A stretch of 64,000 nucleotides of DNA, taken from positions 842,736 through 906,735 of the forward strand of contig NZ_JAEMNV010000003.1 in assembly GCF_016482825.1 (NCBI RefSeq), in the 5' to 3' direction. A program made the translations under genes and the position numbers. The notes under the pieces are model-generated. The model was given only the letters and a program-made list of their open reading frames with translations, searched no databases and was not told where the DNA came from. Origin of the DNA: Antrihabitans stalagmiti (lineage in GTDB: Bacteria; Actinomycetota; Actinomycetes; Mycobacteriales; Mycobacteriaceae). Below are positions 33,427-42,443 of the stretch, piece by piece. Positions within the stretch are counted from its first letter, which is position 1, and each line of letters opens with the position of its first letter.

Positions 33427-33528
33427 ATGGGTTCTGTGATCAAGAAGCGTCGCAAGCGCATGTCGAAGAAGAAGCATCGCAAGTTGCTTCGTCGCACGCG
33501 AGTGCAGCGTAGGAAACTCGGCAAGTAG
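33427..33528 (+). CDS. Small ribosomal subunit protein bS22
   Basis: This 33-residue, extremely basic protein starts [20 protein letters not shown] and ends RRKLGK. It matches the AURKAIP1/COX24-domain peptide found in the 30S subunit of mycobacterial ribosomes, where it sits near the decoding region. More than half of the residues are Lys or Arg. It lies between the HTH gene and the epimerase as in mycobacteria. A strong terminator follows at 33543. Confidence 0.93.
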
Positions 33529-33542
33529 CCGAACACAGCGTG

Positions 33543-33573
33543 GATGCCCGTCCCTTTCGAGGGGGCGGGCATC
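33543..33573 (+). terminator. Terminator of the bS22 gene
   Basis: GATGCCCGTCCC (33543-33554) pairs with GGGGGCGGGCATC (33561-33573) around the loop TTTCGA, followed by TCCTGTTT. It starts 14 nt after the bS22 stop. Confidence 0.8.
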
Positions 33574-33808
33574 TCCTGTTTCGGTTCTGATTCTGGTCGC
33601 TTGACTACTTGTCGGCCGTCTCACGATGTGGGATTCGTAACATTAATTAACTGTAAGAAGCTGCTGCAAACCTGTCGGCCGACAGACGTAGTCGTTAGGC
33701 TCGACCAAGTTGGTCGAAGCTGATCAAGGCAGTTCGATCGTTTCGAGACCACATCGGGGCAGATGTGTCAGGACCGGATCGGGTCCACCTCAGCGCGAGG
33801 AGTCGCTA

Positions 33809-34900
33809 GTGAGTCAGAACGAACGCGGTGTGCACACACCGAGCGTCGTGCTGGTCACCGGCGCGAGCAGATTCCTCTCCGGCTATCTGGTTGCCAGACT
33901 CGCGCAGAATCCCGCTATCGACAGGGTCATCGCAGTCGACGTCAAGACGCCGAGCAAAGACATGCTTCGCCGGATGGGCAGGGCCGAGTTCATCCGCGCC
34001 GACATCCGCAATCCGCTTATAGGCAAAGTGATTTCGGGCAACAACGTCGATACGGTCGTGCACGCGGCGACGATCTCCCGCCCGCCCAAGTCGGGTAGTC
34101 GGACCGCGATGAAGGACCTCAACGTCCTCGGCGCGATGCAATTGTTCGCCGTGTGTCAGAAGGCGCCGAGTGTGCGCAAAGTTGTGGTTCGGTCGTCGTC
34201 GGCCGTCTACGGCGCCAGCGCGAGGGATCCGATCAAGTTCACCGAGCAGATGAGCGCGCGGACCCCACCGAAGGGCGCATTCGCGCGCGACACGATCGAG
34301 GTCGAGGCATTCGCGCGCGGCCTCGGGCGTCGTCGCCCGGATATTGCGATCTCCACCCTGCGCCTCTCACCACTCGTCGGCCCACGGCTCAACGGCGCGA
34401 TGTCGCGATACTTCGCGCCCCCGATAGTTCCGACCATCATCGGACGCGATGCTCGGCTGCAACTCCTCCACGAAGAGGACGCGCTCTCGGCGTTGGAGCA
34501 CGCGACCGTCGGCGGACGCGCGGGCACGTACAACATCGCAGGTGACGGCGTGATCATGATGTCGCAGGCGGTCCGGCGCGCGGGCAGGATCGAAGTGCCG
34601 ATGCCGTTCTTCCTGTTCCGCACCGCAGGCAAGGGCCTGATGGGCACGGTCATGCGCGAGTTCACCCAGGAGCAGCTCGACTACTACCACTTCGGCTGCG
34701 GTCTCGAAACATCGAGAATGCGCACCGAACTCGGCTTCGAGCCACGGTGGACGACACTGCAGGCATTCGATGATTTTGTGAAGGGCGCAGCGCTGCGGCC
34801 GGTCATCAACCCCGAATGGATCAATTCGGCAGAAACCAGATTGCTCGAGCTCGTCGGAGCCCAAGCCGGATCGCCGAATACGAAGGGCATTGCGAGATGA
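33809..34900 (+). CDS. NAD-dependent epimerase/dehydratase (Rv0501-like)
   Basis: This 363-residue protein has the extended-SDR Rossmann start VVLVTGASRFLSGYLVARLA, in which the usual GxxGxxG is partly altered (GASRFLSG), then DIRNPL, VHAATISRPP and VVRSSSAVYGASARDP. The active-site YxxxK is not evident in the expected place (FARDTIEVEAFARG), so catalysis is uncertain. It is called galE2 in M. tuberculosis without proof of UDP-galactose epimerase activity. The GTG at 33809 follows GCGAGGAG. Coupled by ATGA to the acyltransferase gene. The 235 nt upstream hold an AT-rich stretch (TTAATTAA at 33643) that may contain its promoter. Confidence 0.82.
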   Translation: MSQNERGVHTPSVVLVTGASRFLSGYLVARLAQNPAIDRVIAVDVKTPSKDMLRRMGRAEFIRADIRNPLIGKVISGNNVDTVVHAATISRPPKSGSRTAMKDLNVLGAMQLFAVCQKAPSVRKVVVRSSSAVYGASARDPIKFTEQMSARTPPKGAFARDTIEVEAFARGLGRRRPDIAISTLRLSPLVGPRLNGAMSRYFAPPIVPTIIGRDARLQLLHEEDALSALEHATVGGRAGTYNIAGDGVIMMSQAVRRAGRIEVPMPFFLFRTAGKGLMGTVMREFTQEQLDYYHFGCGLETSRMRTELGFEPRWTTLQAFDDFVKGAALRPVINPEWINSAETRLLELVGAQAGSPNTKGIAR

Positions 34901-35913
34901 ACGAAGTAGCGAAGGTCATCCCTCTGCACACGGACGCGGCGGCAAAGCCGAGTCGCACGGTGAGTCGGCGTCGTCACGCGATCGACACCGAGCAATTCGG
35001 CGCAGTCACGTCGATCACCGAGCGCATCGAGGAGTCGAACCCGCCGCAATCGCTCGCCGAAGGTATTCGTCGCCGGGTCTCGAAGCAGATCTCCGGGACC
35101 GCCGACTTCCTTCGCCGTCGCGTCGTCGGTGACTACCACGTCGACGAGTTCGGCTTCGACAGCCACTGGGCCGAGTCGATCTTCCTTCCTGCGTTGCGGC
35201 CGATCTACGACAACTGGTTTCGCGTCGAGGTCAGCGGCATCGAAAACCTGCCGTTGCACGGCGCCGCACTGATCGTCGCCAACCACGCTGGTGTCGTTCC
35301 GATCGACGGGCTGATGACGTCGGTCGCGGTGCACGATCACCACCCACTCAATCGGCCGCTGCGCATGCTTGCAGCCGACCTGCTCTTCGAGACGCCCGTT
35401 GTCGGCTCGATCGCTCGCAAGGCCGGTCATACGCTCGCCTGCAACCCCGATGCCGAGCGGCTGCTGCGCAACGGCGAACTCGCCGCTGTGTTCCCCGAAG
35501 GCTTCAAGGGCATCGGCAAGCCCTACAACGAGCGCTACAAGCTGCAGCGGTTCGGCCGCGGTGGCTTCGTGTCGGCGGCAATGCGGACCGGAGCGCCGAT
35601 CATTCCGTGCTCGATCGTCGGATCCGAGGAGATCTACCCGAAGATCGGTGACCTCGCGCCGATCGCGCGGCTGCTCGGACTGCCGTACTTCCCGGTCACT
35701 CCGCTGTTCCCGCATCTGGGTCCGCTCGGCCTGATTCCACTGCCGTCGAAGTGGTACATCGAGTTCGGCGAGCCGATCTACACCGACTCCTACACACCGG
35801 CCGACGCCGACGACCCGATGGTCACGTTCGAGGTCACCGACCACGTCCGCGAAACGATTCAGCAGACGCTGTATCGGCTACTTGCCAAGCGGCGCAACGT
35901 CTTTCTGGGATAA
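34897..35913 (+). CDS. PlsC-like lysophospholipid acyltransferase (Rv0502-like)
   Basis: This 338-residue protein has a basic N-terminal segment and then the acyltransferase domain: ALIVANHAGVVPIDGLM, FPEGFKGIGKPYNERYKLQR and GAPIIPCSIVGSEEIYP. The catalytic HX4D is widened here to HX6D (HAGVVPID). It probably acylates lysophospholipid or another glycerolipid at the inner membrane face. Length and order match Rv0502. The ATG overlaps the epimerase stop. It ends 11 nt before the stop of the convergent HAD gene. Confidence 0.87.
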   Translation: MNEVAKVIPLHTDAAAKPSRTVSRRRHAIDTEQFGAVTSITERIEESNPPQSLAEGIRRRVSKQISGTADFLRRRVVGDYHVDEFGFDSHWAESIFLPALRPIYDNWFRVEVSGIENLPLHGAALIVANHAGVVPIDGLMTSVAVHDHHPLNRPLRMLAADLLFETPVVGSIARKAGHTLACNPDAERLLRNGELAAVFPEGFKGIGKPYNERYKLQRFGRGGFVSAAMRTGAPIIPCSIVGSEEIYPKIGDLAPIARLLGLPYFPVTPLFPHLGPLGLIPLPSKWYIEFGEPIYTDSYTPADADDPMVTFEVTDHVRETIQQTLYRLLAKRRNVFLG

Positions 35914-35924
35914 CGCCAGGCTGC

Positions 35925-36917
35925 TCAGCCGAGCAGTTCGCGGCGTCGCGTAATCGCAGCCGCCAGGGCGCCGCCTGCCGCGCCGAGCACGAGTGCGGTC
36001 GGAACGCCCACCTTCGCCGCTTTGCGCGCGGTCCGGAAATCCCGGATCTCCCAGCCGCGGTTCTTGGCAAGCTCCCGCAGATCCGAATCGGGATTGATCG
36101 CGACCGCTGTGCCGACGAGCGAGAGCATCGGTACATCGTTGTGGCTGTCGGAGTACGCGGTACACCGCTTCAGATTGAGACCTTCACGGATGGCAAGGGT
36201 GCGCACCGCGTGCGCCTTGCCCATGCCGTGCAGGATGTCGCCGACGAGTCGACCTGTGAACAGACCGTTCTCGCTCTCCGCCACGGTCCCGAGAGCACCG
36301 GTCAGACCGAGTCGCTTGGCGATCACCTGGGCGAGTTCGAGCGGCGTCGCCGTGACCAGCCAGACCTGCTGCCCGGCGTCGAGGTGCATCTGCGCGAGTG
36401 CGCGCGTGCCCGGCCAGATCTTCTCGAAGATGATCTCGTCGTAGATTTCCTCGCCGAGTCGGGCGAGTTCGGCTGTCGATCGGCCTGCGATGAAGGACAG
36501 TGCCTTCTCGCGGCCGCTTGCAACGTCGTTGCTGCTTTCCTTGCCTGTCACGCGGAACTTCATCTGCTTCCACGCGAAGTCGACCAGGTCGGAGGTATTG
36601 AGGTACTTCCTTGCGGCAAGGCCACGTGCGAAGTGCACGATCGACGCGCCCTGGACCATCGTGTTGTCCACGTCGAAGAATGCGGCAGCGGTGAGGTCGC
36701 GGGGGATCGCAGGCTGCTCCGTGTCGGGCTCGAGAGCTGAATTCGCTTCGGCTTCGTGCAGCGCGAATGCGGCCTCCGCGCTCGCTTCGCCTGCAAGATT
36801 TGCGCGGACTTCGGCTTCCGTCGGTCCCAACGGATTTCGTGGACGACGACGGCTCGTGCCAGCGCTGAGCCGGCCGACGACCGGCCCTGATCCGTCCGGA
36901 CCTGATTGGCCAGGCAC
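35925..36917 (-). CDS. HAD-IB phosphatase, SerB-like
   Basis: This 330-residue protein has a ~60-residue N-terminal extension, then the HAD motif [14 protein letters not shown] (DXD nucleophile pair), a helical cap, motif II VTATP, the motif III lysine in [10 protein letters not shown], and motif [13 protein letters not shown]. The C-terminal helix ([18 protein letters not shown]) is hydrophobic and may anchor it. It is assigned to the SerB1/HAD-IB group (Rv0505c-like), which dephosphorylates phosphoserine or other small phosphoesters. The GTG at 36917 has GGGAGG upstream. Confidence 0.87.
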   Translation of the reverse strand: MPGQSGPDGSGPVVGRLSAGTSRRRPRNPLGPTEAEVRANLAGEASAEAAFALHEAEANSALEPDTEQPAIPRDLTAAAFFDVDNTMVQGASIVHFARGLAARKYLNTSDLVDFAWKQMKFRVTGKESSNDVASGREKALSFIAGRSTAELARLGEEIYDEIIFEKIWPGTRALAQMHLDAGQQVWLVTATPLELAQVIAKRLGLTGALGTVAESENGLFTGRLVGDILHGMGKAHAVRTLAIREGLNLKRCTAYSDSHNDVPMLSLVGTAVAINPDSDLRELAKNRGWEIRDFRTARKAAKVGVPTALVLGAAGGALAAAITRRRELLG

Positions 36918-36996
36918 TCATACCTCCCGTGTCGGGGTTCGAACCTGCCCAACAACATTAGCCCGGCTGGTTCGATCCGATGGCAGAGTGAACGCC

Positions 36997-37257
36997 ATGA
37001 CACCGCCCACACATTCCGTTGTACTGCTGACCCGCGCCGGTTGCGGACTGTGTGAGCGGGCCCGGGGGCAGCTCGTCTCGATCTGCGGTGAGGTCGGAAT
37101 CGAACTCGAGTCCGTCGATGTCGACGCAATTGCCGCAACGTCACCCGAATTACGCGCCGAGTACGGCGATCGCCTGCCTGTCGTGCTGCTCGACGGTCGG
37201 GAGCACAGCTATTGGGAGGTCGACGAGGCGCGGTTGCGAGCAGACTTGCAGCGCTGA
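36997..37257 (+). CDS. Glutaredoxin-like protein (Rv0508-like)
   Basis: This 86-residue thioredoxin-fold protein has the redox motif CGLC in LLTRAGCGLCERARGQL and a cis-Pro at LPVVLLDG. Glutaredoxin-like proteins of this type occur next to the heme genes in actinobacteria. The partner thiol would be mycothiol rather than glutathione. The ATG at 36997 is used; a GTG 9 nt upstream is an alternative. It is divergent from the HAD phosphatase gene with an 79-nt gap. Confidence 0.82.
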   Translation: MTPPTHSVVLLTRAGCGLCERARGQLVSICGEVGIELESVDVDAIAATSPELRAEYGDRLPVVLLDGREHSYWEVDEARLRADLQR

Positions 37258-37330
37258 GGATTTGCGCCGAAACGCAGCGGTTCGGTGCCGTCGCCGTCGC
37301 GGGGGTGATCGGTGGGCAGGATCGCCGACT

Positions 37331-37348
37331 TTGGGAATGGCTTCACAA
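37331..37348. promoter_or_regulatory. Rex operator
   Basis: TTGGGAATGGCTTCACAA has half sites TTGGGAA and TTCACAA with a 4-nt centre, one mismatch from the Rex consensus of TTGTGAA and TTCACAA. It lies 78 nt before the rex GTG, so rex-hemACDB is probably repressed by Rex and released at high NADH. A weaker half site, TGTGAAACATTCCC, follows at 37362. Confidence 0.75.
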
Positions 37349-37426
37349 GCAGTTACCGTGGTGTGAAACATTCCCCGGAACAGCGTGAACCCCGGCAGCT
37401 GAAACCGCCGGACGAGGAGCCAAAAC

Positions 37427-38305
37427 GTGACCGAGCAGCACCCGGCGCCAGGTGTGCGCGGCGTTTCCGCTGCTCCCCGAAGCGATGGTTTGCACTCGAC
37501 GAAGAGTCTGCATGCGGCCAAGGACATTCCGCAGGCAACGGTCTCGCGTCTGGCTACCTATCTTCGGGTGTTGAGCATCATGGTCGACGAGGGAACGCTC
37601 ATCGTATCCAGCGAAGAGTTGGCTGCGGCGGCGGGTGTCGGTTCGGCGAAGCTGCGTAAGGATCTGTCGTTCCTCGGCCCGAACGGGGTCCGTGGCGTCG
37701 GCTACGACGTCTCGCGGCTGCGCGATCGGATCGAAACCGCGCTGGGCCTCGACCAAGGCCATCGGGTCGTACTGGTCGGTGTCGGCAACCTCGGTAGAGC
37801 ACTCGCCGGATACGGCGGTTTCGGCCGCAGGGGATTTGCCATGGTCGGCCTTTTCGACACCGCGCCAGGCGTCGTCGGCACCGTTGTCAGCGAACTCGAA
37901 GTGCGTGACGCAGGTGCTCTGCTCGCGGCGTGCATCGAGTTGCAGCCGACCATCGCCGTCATCGCGGTTCCCGACGAGGCTGCACAGAACGTGTGCGATC
38001 GCCTGGTCGAGGCCGGTCTGCGCTGCATCCTCAGCTTCACACCGGTCGAGCTCGAAGCACCGGATCATGTCGAGGTCCGTCGGGTCGATCTTGCGGTCGA
38101 AATGCAGATGTTGTCTTTCCGCAGTGCACGCAACGCCGAGATCGTCGACGCCGAAGCTGCAACCGCCAACCAGTCTCGTGTTCCATCGACCCGACTCGGA
38201 CGCAGCCGAGGTCCGCGCAGTGCCGCGACCGCGGCGAGCGCACCGGCGCAGGGCACCGTCGCGAACACGACTACCAACAGCAAGGGATCGGTGGTTCGGC
38301 AATGA
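37427..38305 (+). CDS. rex: Redox-sensing transcriptional repressor Rex
   Basis: This 292-residue repressor senses NADH/NAD+. The N-terminal winged helix ([54 protein letters not shown]) is followed by a Rossmann domain with GVGNLGRAL and [12 protein letters not shown], and a C-terminal swapped helix. An extra ~50-residue low-complexity tail after residue ~240 is typical for actinobacteria. GTG start. Its operator lies upstream, and it overlaps hemA by ATGA, placing heme synthesis under Rex control. Confidence 0.95.
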   Translation: MTEQHPAPGVRGVSAAPRSDGLHSTKSLHAAKDIPQATVSRLATYLRVLSIMVDEGTLIVSSEELAAAAGVGSAKLRKDLSFLGPNGVRGVGYDVSRLRDRIETALGLDQGHRVVLVGVGNLGRALAGYGGFGRRGFAMVGLFDTAPGVVGTVVSELEVRDAGALLAACIELQPTIAVIAVPDEAAQNVCDRLVEAGLRCILSFTPVELEAPDHVEVRRVDLAVEMQMLSFRSARNAEIVDAEAATANQSRVPSTRLGRSRGPRSAATAASAPAQGTVANTTTNSKGSVVRQ

Positions 38306-39723
38306 GTGTTCTGCTAGTCGGGATTTCGCATCGGAGCGCCCCCGTCGCAGTCCTCGAGCGTGTCGCCATATCGGAGACCGATCGACCGAAGCTGACAGAC
38401 AAGATGCTGGCGTCGAGCCACATTTCCGAGGCGATGATCGTGTCGACCTGTAATCGCGTCGAGGTGTACGCAGTGGTGGATGCGTTCCACGGCGCTCTTG
38501 CCGAGGTCGGCGAGTTGCTTGCCAAGCACGCGGGGATGCCGATGGCAGACCTCACCAAGCACGCCTACGTTCGCTACAGCGAGGCCGCTGCAGAACACCT
38601 CTTCGCGGTTGCCAGCGGACTCGATTCGATGGTGATCGGCGAGCAGCAGGTGCTCGGCCAAATTCGCTCGGCGTATGCGTCCTCGGATGCGCAGCAGGCG
38701 GCAGGCAGGGTGCTGCACGAGCTCGCTCAGCACGCGCTGCGTGTCGGCAAGCGTGTGCACTCCGAAACCGGAATCGATTCGGCGGGCGCGTCGGTTGTGT
38801 CCGTTGCGCTCGATCGAGCAGCCGCACTGATCGCGGGCGCCGGCGCAACCAGCGGCACCGGACTGGTCGGGCGAACGGGCGTTGTCGTCGGAGCCGGTTC
38901 GATGGGTGGGCTGTCGGTCGCACAGCTGACCCGTGCCGGCATCGGCAAGATCATCGTCGTCAATCGCACCCGTGAGCGCGCCGAACGGTTGGCGGAGACC
39001 GCCCGCTCGAACGGCGTCGAAGCCGAAGCCGTCGCTCTCGACGAGCTCACGTCGGCAATGTCGCAGGCCGACGTCCTCATCACCTGTACCGGCGCGGTCG
39101 GAACTGTCGTCACTCTCGCCGCGGCGCATCTCGCGCTTTCCGACCGGCGCAGCGACAGCCCGCTCGTCATCTGCGACCTCGGTCTGCCGCGCGACGTCGA
39201 GCATGCCGTCTCCGGACTTCCCGGGGTGAGCGTCATCGACATGGAGACGCTGCAACGTGATCCCGCAGCGGGTGCAGCAGCAGCCGACGAAGACGCCGCA
39301 CGCGACATTGTCGCGGGTGAGCTCGCATCCTATCTGACCGGCCAACGACTCGCCGAAGTCACTCCCACCGTCACAGCACTGCGTCAGCGCGCTGCCGAAG
39401 TGGTGGAAGCCGAACTGATGCGTCTGGAATCCCGGTTGCCGAGTCTCGACGATCCGCAGCGTGACGAGGTTGCTCGTACCGTTCGACGCGTCGTCGACAA
39501 ACTGCTGCACGCGCCGACCGTCCGGGTGAAGCAACTCGCCTCGACGCCAGGCGGAGACACCTATGCCGAAGCGCTGCGCGAGCTTTTCGAATTGAAGCCC
39601 GGAGCTGCCCAGGCCGTCGCGACTCCGATGGAGATCGGCGCCGTCGAGTTGGCCGACGATTTCACGATCGGACACGAGATCGCCGACGTCATCCGCGCGC
39701 AGGAGCGGGGGGCGAGGCCATGA
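38302..39723 (+). CDS. hemA: Glutamyl-tRNA reductase
   Basis: This 473-residue enzyme reduces glutamyl-tRNA to glutamate-1-semialdehyde with NADPH, the first committed step of the C5 heme pathway. The catalytic cysteine is in [14 protein letters not shown], with [17 protein letters not shown], the NADPH motif [13 protein letters not shown], and a C-terminal dimerisation helix bundle. Its product goes to HemL, encoded at 50016. The start overlaps the rex stop and the end overlaps the hemC start. Confidence 0.97.
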   Translation: MSVLLVGISHRSAPVAVLERVAISETDRPKLTDKMLASSHISEAMIVSTCNRVEVYAVVDAFHGALAEVGELLAKHAGMPMADLTKHAYVRYSEAAAEHLFAVASGLDSMVIGEQQVLGQIRSAYASSDAQQAAGRVLHELAQHALRVGKRVHSETGIDSAGASVVSVALDRAAALIAGAGATSGTGLVGRTGVVVGAGSMGGLSVAQLTRAGIGKIIVVNRTRERAERLAETARSNGVEAEAVALDELTSAMSQADVLITCTGAVGTVVTLAAAHLALSDRRSDSPLVICDLGLPRDVEHAVSGLPGVSVIDMETLQRDPAAGAAAADEDAARDIVAGELASYLTGQRLAEVTPTVTALRQRAAEVVEAELMRLESRLPSLDDPQRDEVARTVRRVVDKLLHAPTVRVKQLASTPGGDTYAEALRELFELKPGAAQAVATPMEIGAVELADDFTIGHEIADVIRAQERGARP

Positions 39724-40706
39724 CAGCCACCACCGCATCGGCCGACGAGACGTCCGTCGACACCCAGACGGTCTGGAAGATCGGCACCCGCGGCAGCCTC
39801 CTTGCGACTACGCAGGCGGGAACCGTTCGCGACGCGTTGATCGGCGCAGGTCACCGTGCCGAGCTTGTCATCGTGCGAACCGCAGGCGACGAGTCGTCGG
39901 AGCCGGTTGCCAAGATCGGTGTCGGGGTCTTCACCACTGCGCTTCGCGATCAGCTCGCTGCGGGCGCTGTCGACATCGCCGTGCATTCGTACAAGGACCT
40001 GCCGACCGCACCCGACGCCAGGTTCACCATCGCAGCCATCCCGGTGCGTGAGGATCCGCGTGACGCGCTCGTCGCCCGCGACAATCTGGTGCTCGGCGAA
40101 TTGCCCGCCGGTTCTCGGATCGGTACGTCGGCACCACGTCGCATCGCTCAGCTGCATGCGCTCGGCCTCGGGCTCGACATCGTGCCGCTGCGCGGAAATC
40201 TCGATACCCGGCTGTCGAAGGTCAGCAGCGGTGAACTCGACGCTGTTGTCGTCGCACGCGCAGGTCTTTCGCGGATCGGCCGTCTCGACGCGGTGACCGA
40301 AGCACTCGAACCCGTGCAGATGCTGCCCGCGCCTGCCCAGGGTGCGCTCGCGGTCGAGTGCAGGGCAACCGATACCGAACTTGCCACCGCGCTGTCGGCG
40401 CTCGACGACGCACCGACGCGCGCGGCCATCGTTGCCGAACGTGCAGTGCTCGCCGAGCTCGAAGCAGGCTGCACAGCACCGGTCGGCGCACTGGCCGAGG
40501 TCGTCGAATCGATCGACGAAGACGGCCGAATTTTCGACGAACTTTCCCTGCGCGCCTGCGCGGTCGCGATCGACGGTTCGGACGGCGTCCGCGCCTCCAT
40601 CGTCGGATCGCCTGACCGCGCTCACGAGCTCGGTCGCGACCTTGCTCGCGAGTTGTTGGAGCTCGGCGCGCGTGAACTCATGAGAGGGGGTGGAGGCGAT
40701 GGGTGA
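39720..40706 (+). CDS. hemC: Porphobilinogen deaminase (hydroxymethylbilane synthase)
   Basis: This 328-residue enzyme joins four porphobilinogens into hydroxymethylbilane on a dipyrromethane cofactor bound to the Cys of [16 protein letters not shown]. Other motifs are [53 protein letters not shown] and [17 protein letters not shown] overlap with hemA (ATGA). A 38-codon frame overlaps its end and runs into hemD. Confidence 0.97.
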   Translation: MTATTASADETSVDTQTVWKIGTRGSLLATTQAGTVRDALIGAGHRAELVIVRTAGDESSEPVAKIGVGVFTTALRDQLAAGAVDIAVHSYKDLPTAPDARFTIAAIPVREDPRDALVARDNLVLGELPAGSRIGTSAPRRIAQLHALGLGLDIVPLRGNLDTRLSKVSSGELDAVVVARAGLSRIGRLDAVTEALEPVQMLPAPAQGALAVECRATDTELATALSALDDAPTRAAIVAERAVLAELEAGCTAPVGALAEVVESIDEDGRIFDELSLRACAVAIDGSDGVRASIVGSPDRAHELGRDLARELLELGARELMRGGGGDG

Positions 40707-40815
40707 GCCGGTACCTCGACCTCCTCGATTGCGGTCGGTGCCGCCAGCCACAGCCACCGACCAAACGATGAACCTGATTGCTCGAGAAACAAAAGCACTG
40801 GAGAACAACCCATGA
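40699..40815 (+). CDS. Short frame bridging hemC and hemD (uncertain)
   Basis: An ATG 2 nt after GGAGG inside the hemC end opens 38 codons ([20 protein letters not shown]...) whose TGA overlaps the hemD ATG as ATGA. It could be a real coupling peptide that carries ribosomes across the 105-nt hemC-hemD gap, or chance. Codon content is proline-rich and undistinguished. Confidence 0.25.
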   Translation: MGEPVPRPPRLRSVPPATATDQTMNLIARETKALENNP

Positions 40816-42374
40816 GCCGAGCCCGCAAGAACACTCCCGGACGGATCCTGTTCGTCGGATCCGGCCCGGGCGATCCGGCCCTGCTCACTGTGCGTGCACG
40901 CGATGTGCTCGTCGGCGCCGAGCTGGCCTTCACCGATCCCGATGTCGATCGCGGCGTCGTCGCGTTGATCGGCTCTGCCGTCGAATGCGATGCCGAGACC
41001 GGCGAGCCGGTAGCCGAGGTGCGACCAGCGCTCGGTGACCCTGCAGAGGTCGCCAAGATGCTGATCACGGAGGCCCGCAACGGACACGATGTCGTCCGCG
41101 TCGTCGCAGGCGATCCGATGACGACCGACTCGGTCATTTCCGAGGTCGGAGCCGTCGCCCGCACGCAGGTGCATTTCGAGGTACTGCCCGGCCTGCCCGG
41201 CGGTTCGGCTGTTCCGAGCTACGCCGGTATGGCGCTCGGTTCGACGCACACCGAGGCCGACGTTCGTGGCGAGGTCGATTGGACTTCGCTCGCGGCCGCA
41301 CCCGGACCCCTCGTTCTGCATGCCACGTCGGGTCATCTCGCCGAGACGGCAAGTGCCCTCGTCGAGCACGGTCTTGCGCCGCAGACCCCCGTTGCCATCA
41401 CCGTGCGCGGCACGACACGTCAGCAGCGGACCGTGGATGCGACGCTCGCGACGCTGAACGACGCCGGTGCCGAACTGCTCGGACCGCTGGTCGTGACGGT
41501 CGGCAAGGTAGTCGGTCAGCGCAACAAGATGTCGTGGTGGGAATCGCGCGCACTCTACGGCTGGACGATCCTCGTGCCTCGCACGAAGGATCAGGCAGGC
41601 GAGATGAGTGAGCGGCTGGTCACGCACGGTGCCATCCCCATCGAGGTGCCGACGATCGCCGTCGAGCCGCCGCGGAGTCCGGCGCAGATGGAACGCGCAG
41701 TCAAGGGTCTCGTCGACGGCCGCTACCAGTGGGTCGTGTTCACCTCGACGAATGCCGTGCGCGCGGTGTGGGAGAAGTTCGCCGAATTCGGTCTCGACGC
41801 TCGGGCGTTCTCCGGCGTGAAGATCGCCTGCGTCGGTGAGGCGACTGCCGACAAGGTGCGGTCGTTCGGTATCAAGCCGGAACTCGTGCCGACCGGTGAG
41901 CAGTCGAGCCAGGGCCTGCTCGACGAATTCGCGCCCTACGACGACGTTTTCGACCCGGTCAACCGAGTCCTGTTGCCGCGTGCGGACATTGCGACGGAGA
42001 CCCTCGCAGAGGGTCTGCGTGAGCGCGGCTGGGAAATCGACGACGTCACCGCATATCGCACGGTTCGGGCGGCACCGCCCCCAGCCGAGACCCGCGAGAT
42101 GATCAAGACCGGCGGATTCGATGCCGTGCTGTTCACCTCGTCTTCGACGGTCCGCAATCTGGTCGGCATTGCAGGAAAGCCACATGCGCGGACACTGGTG
42201 GCGTGCATCGGACCGAAGACCGCGGAGACCGCGATCGAGTTCGGTCTGCGCGTCGATGTGCAGCCGGAGTTGGCCCAGGTCGGTCCGCTGGTCGAGGCTC
42301 TCGCCGAGCATGCGTCGCGGCTGCGTGCCGAGGGTGCGCTCCCACCGCCGCGCAAGAAGAGTCGTAGGCGCTGA
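40812..42374 (+). CDS. hemD: Uroporphyrinogen-III synthase with SUMT-like N-terminal domain
   Basis: This 520-residue fusion has an N-terminal tetrapyrrole methylase-like domain (about 1-245: FVGSGPGDPALLTVRARDV) and a C-terminal HemD domain (about 255-505: ILVPRTKDQAGEMSERL, VFTSTNAVRAVWEKF, VLFTSSSTVRNLVGIAGKPH). HemD cyclises and inverts ring D of hydroxymethylbilane. In the methylase half the usual GDPFIFGRGxEE motif is replaced by AGDPMTTDSVISEV, so methyltransferase activity may be lost. The C-terminus is a basic tail (PPPRKKSRRR). It is the hemD/cysG-type gene of M. tuberculosis (Rv0511). Confidence 0.92.
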   Translation: MSRARKNTPGRILFVGSGPGDPALLTVRARDVLVGAELAFTDPDVDRGVVALIGSAVECDAETGEPVAEVRPALGDPAEVAKMLITEARNGHDVVRVVAGDPMTTDSVISEVGAVARTQVHFEVLPGLPGGSAVPSYAGMALGSTHTEADVRGEVDWTSLAAAPGPLVLHATSGHLAETASALVEHGLAPQTPVAITVRGTTRQQRTVDATLATLNDAGAELLGPLVVTVGKVVGQRNKMSWWESRALYGWTILVPRTKDQAGEMSERLVTHGAIPIEVPTIAVEPPRSPAQMERAVKGLVDGRYQWVVFTSTNAVRAVWEKFAEFGLDARAFSGVKIACVGEATADKVRSFGIKPELVPTGEQSSQGLLDEFAPYDDVFDPVNRVLLPRADIATETLAEGLRERGWEIDDVTAYRTVRAAPPPAETREMIKTGGFDAVLFTSSSTVRNLVGIAGKPHARTLVACIGPKTAETAIEFGLRVDVQPELAQVGPLVEALAEHASRLRAEGALPPPRKKSRRR

Positions 42375-42380
42375 CGCGCC

Positions 42381-42420
42381 TGTGCGCGGTCGAGGGGTGT
42401 ACACCCTTCAACCGCGCACA
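42381..42420 (+). promoter_or_regulatory. 40-nt palindrome between hemD and hemB
   Basis: TGTGCGCGGT (42381-42390) pairs with ACCGCGCACA (42411-42420). The inner GGGGTGT and ACACCCT continue the stem, with one C-A mismatch and one G-U pair at the join. It begins 6 nt after the hemD stop and ends about 10 nt before the hemB ribosome-binding region, so it may act as terminator or attenuator. Confidence 0.65.
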
Positions 42421-42443
42421 ACCGAACGAAGTGAGGGTGACCC

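Noticed and set aside
39561..42404. A 947-codon open frame antisense to hemA end, hemC and hemD
   Set aside because: It is the shadow expected from high-GC codon bias. The sense genes have clear family motifs and coupled starts.
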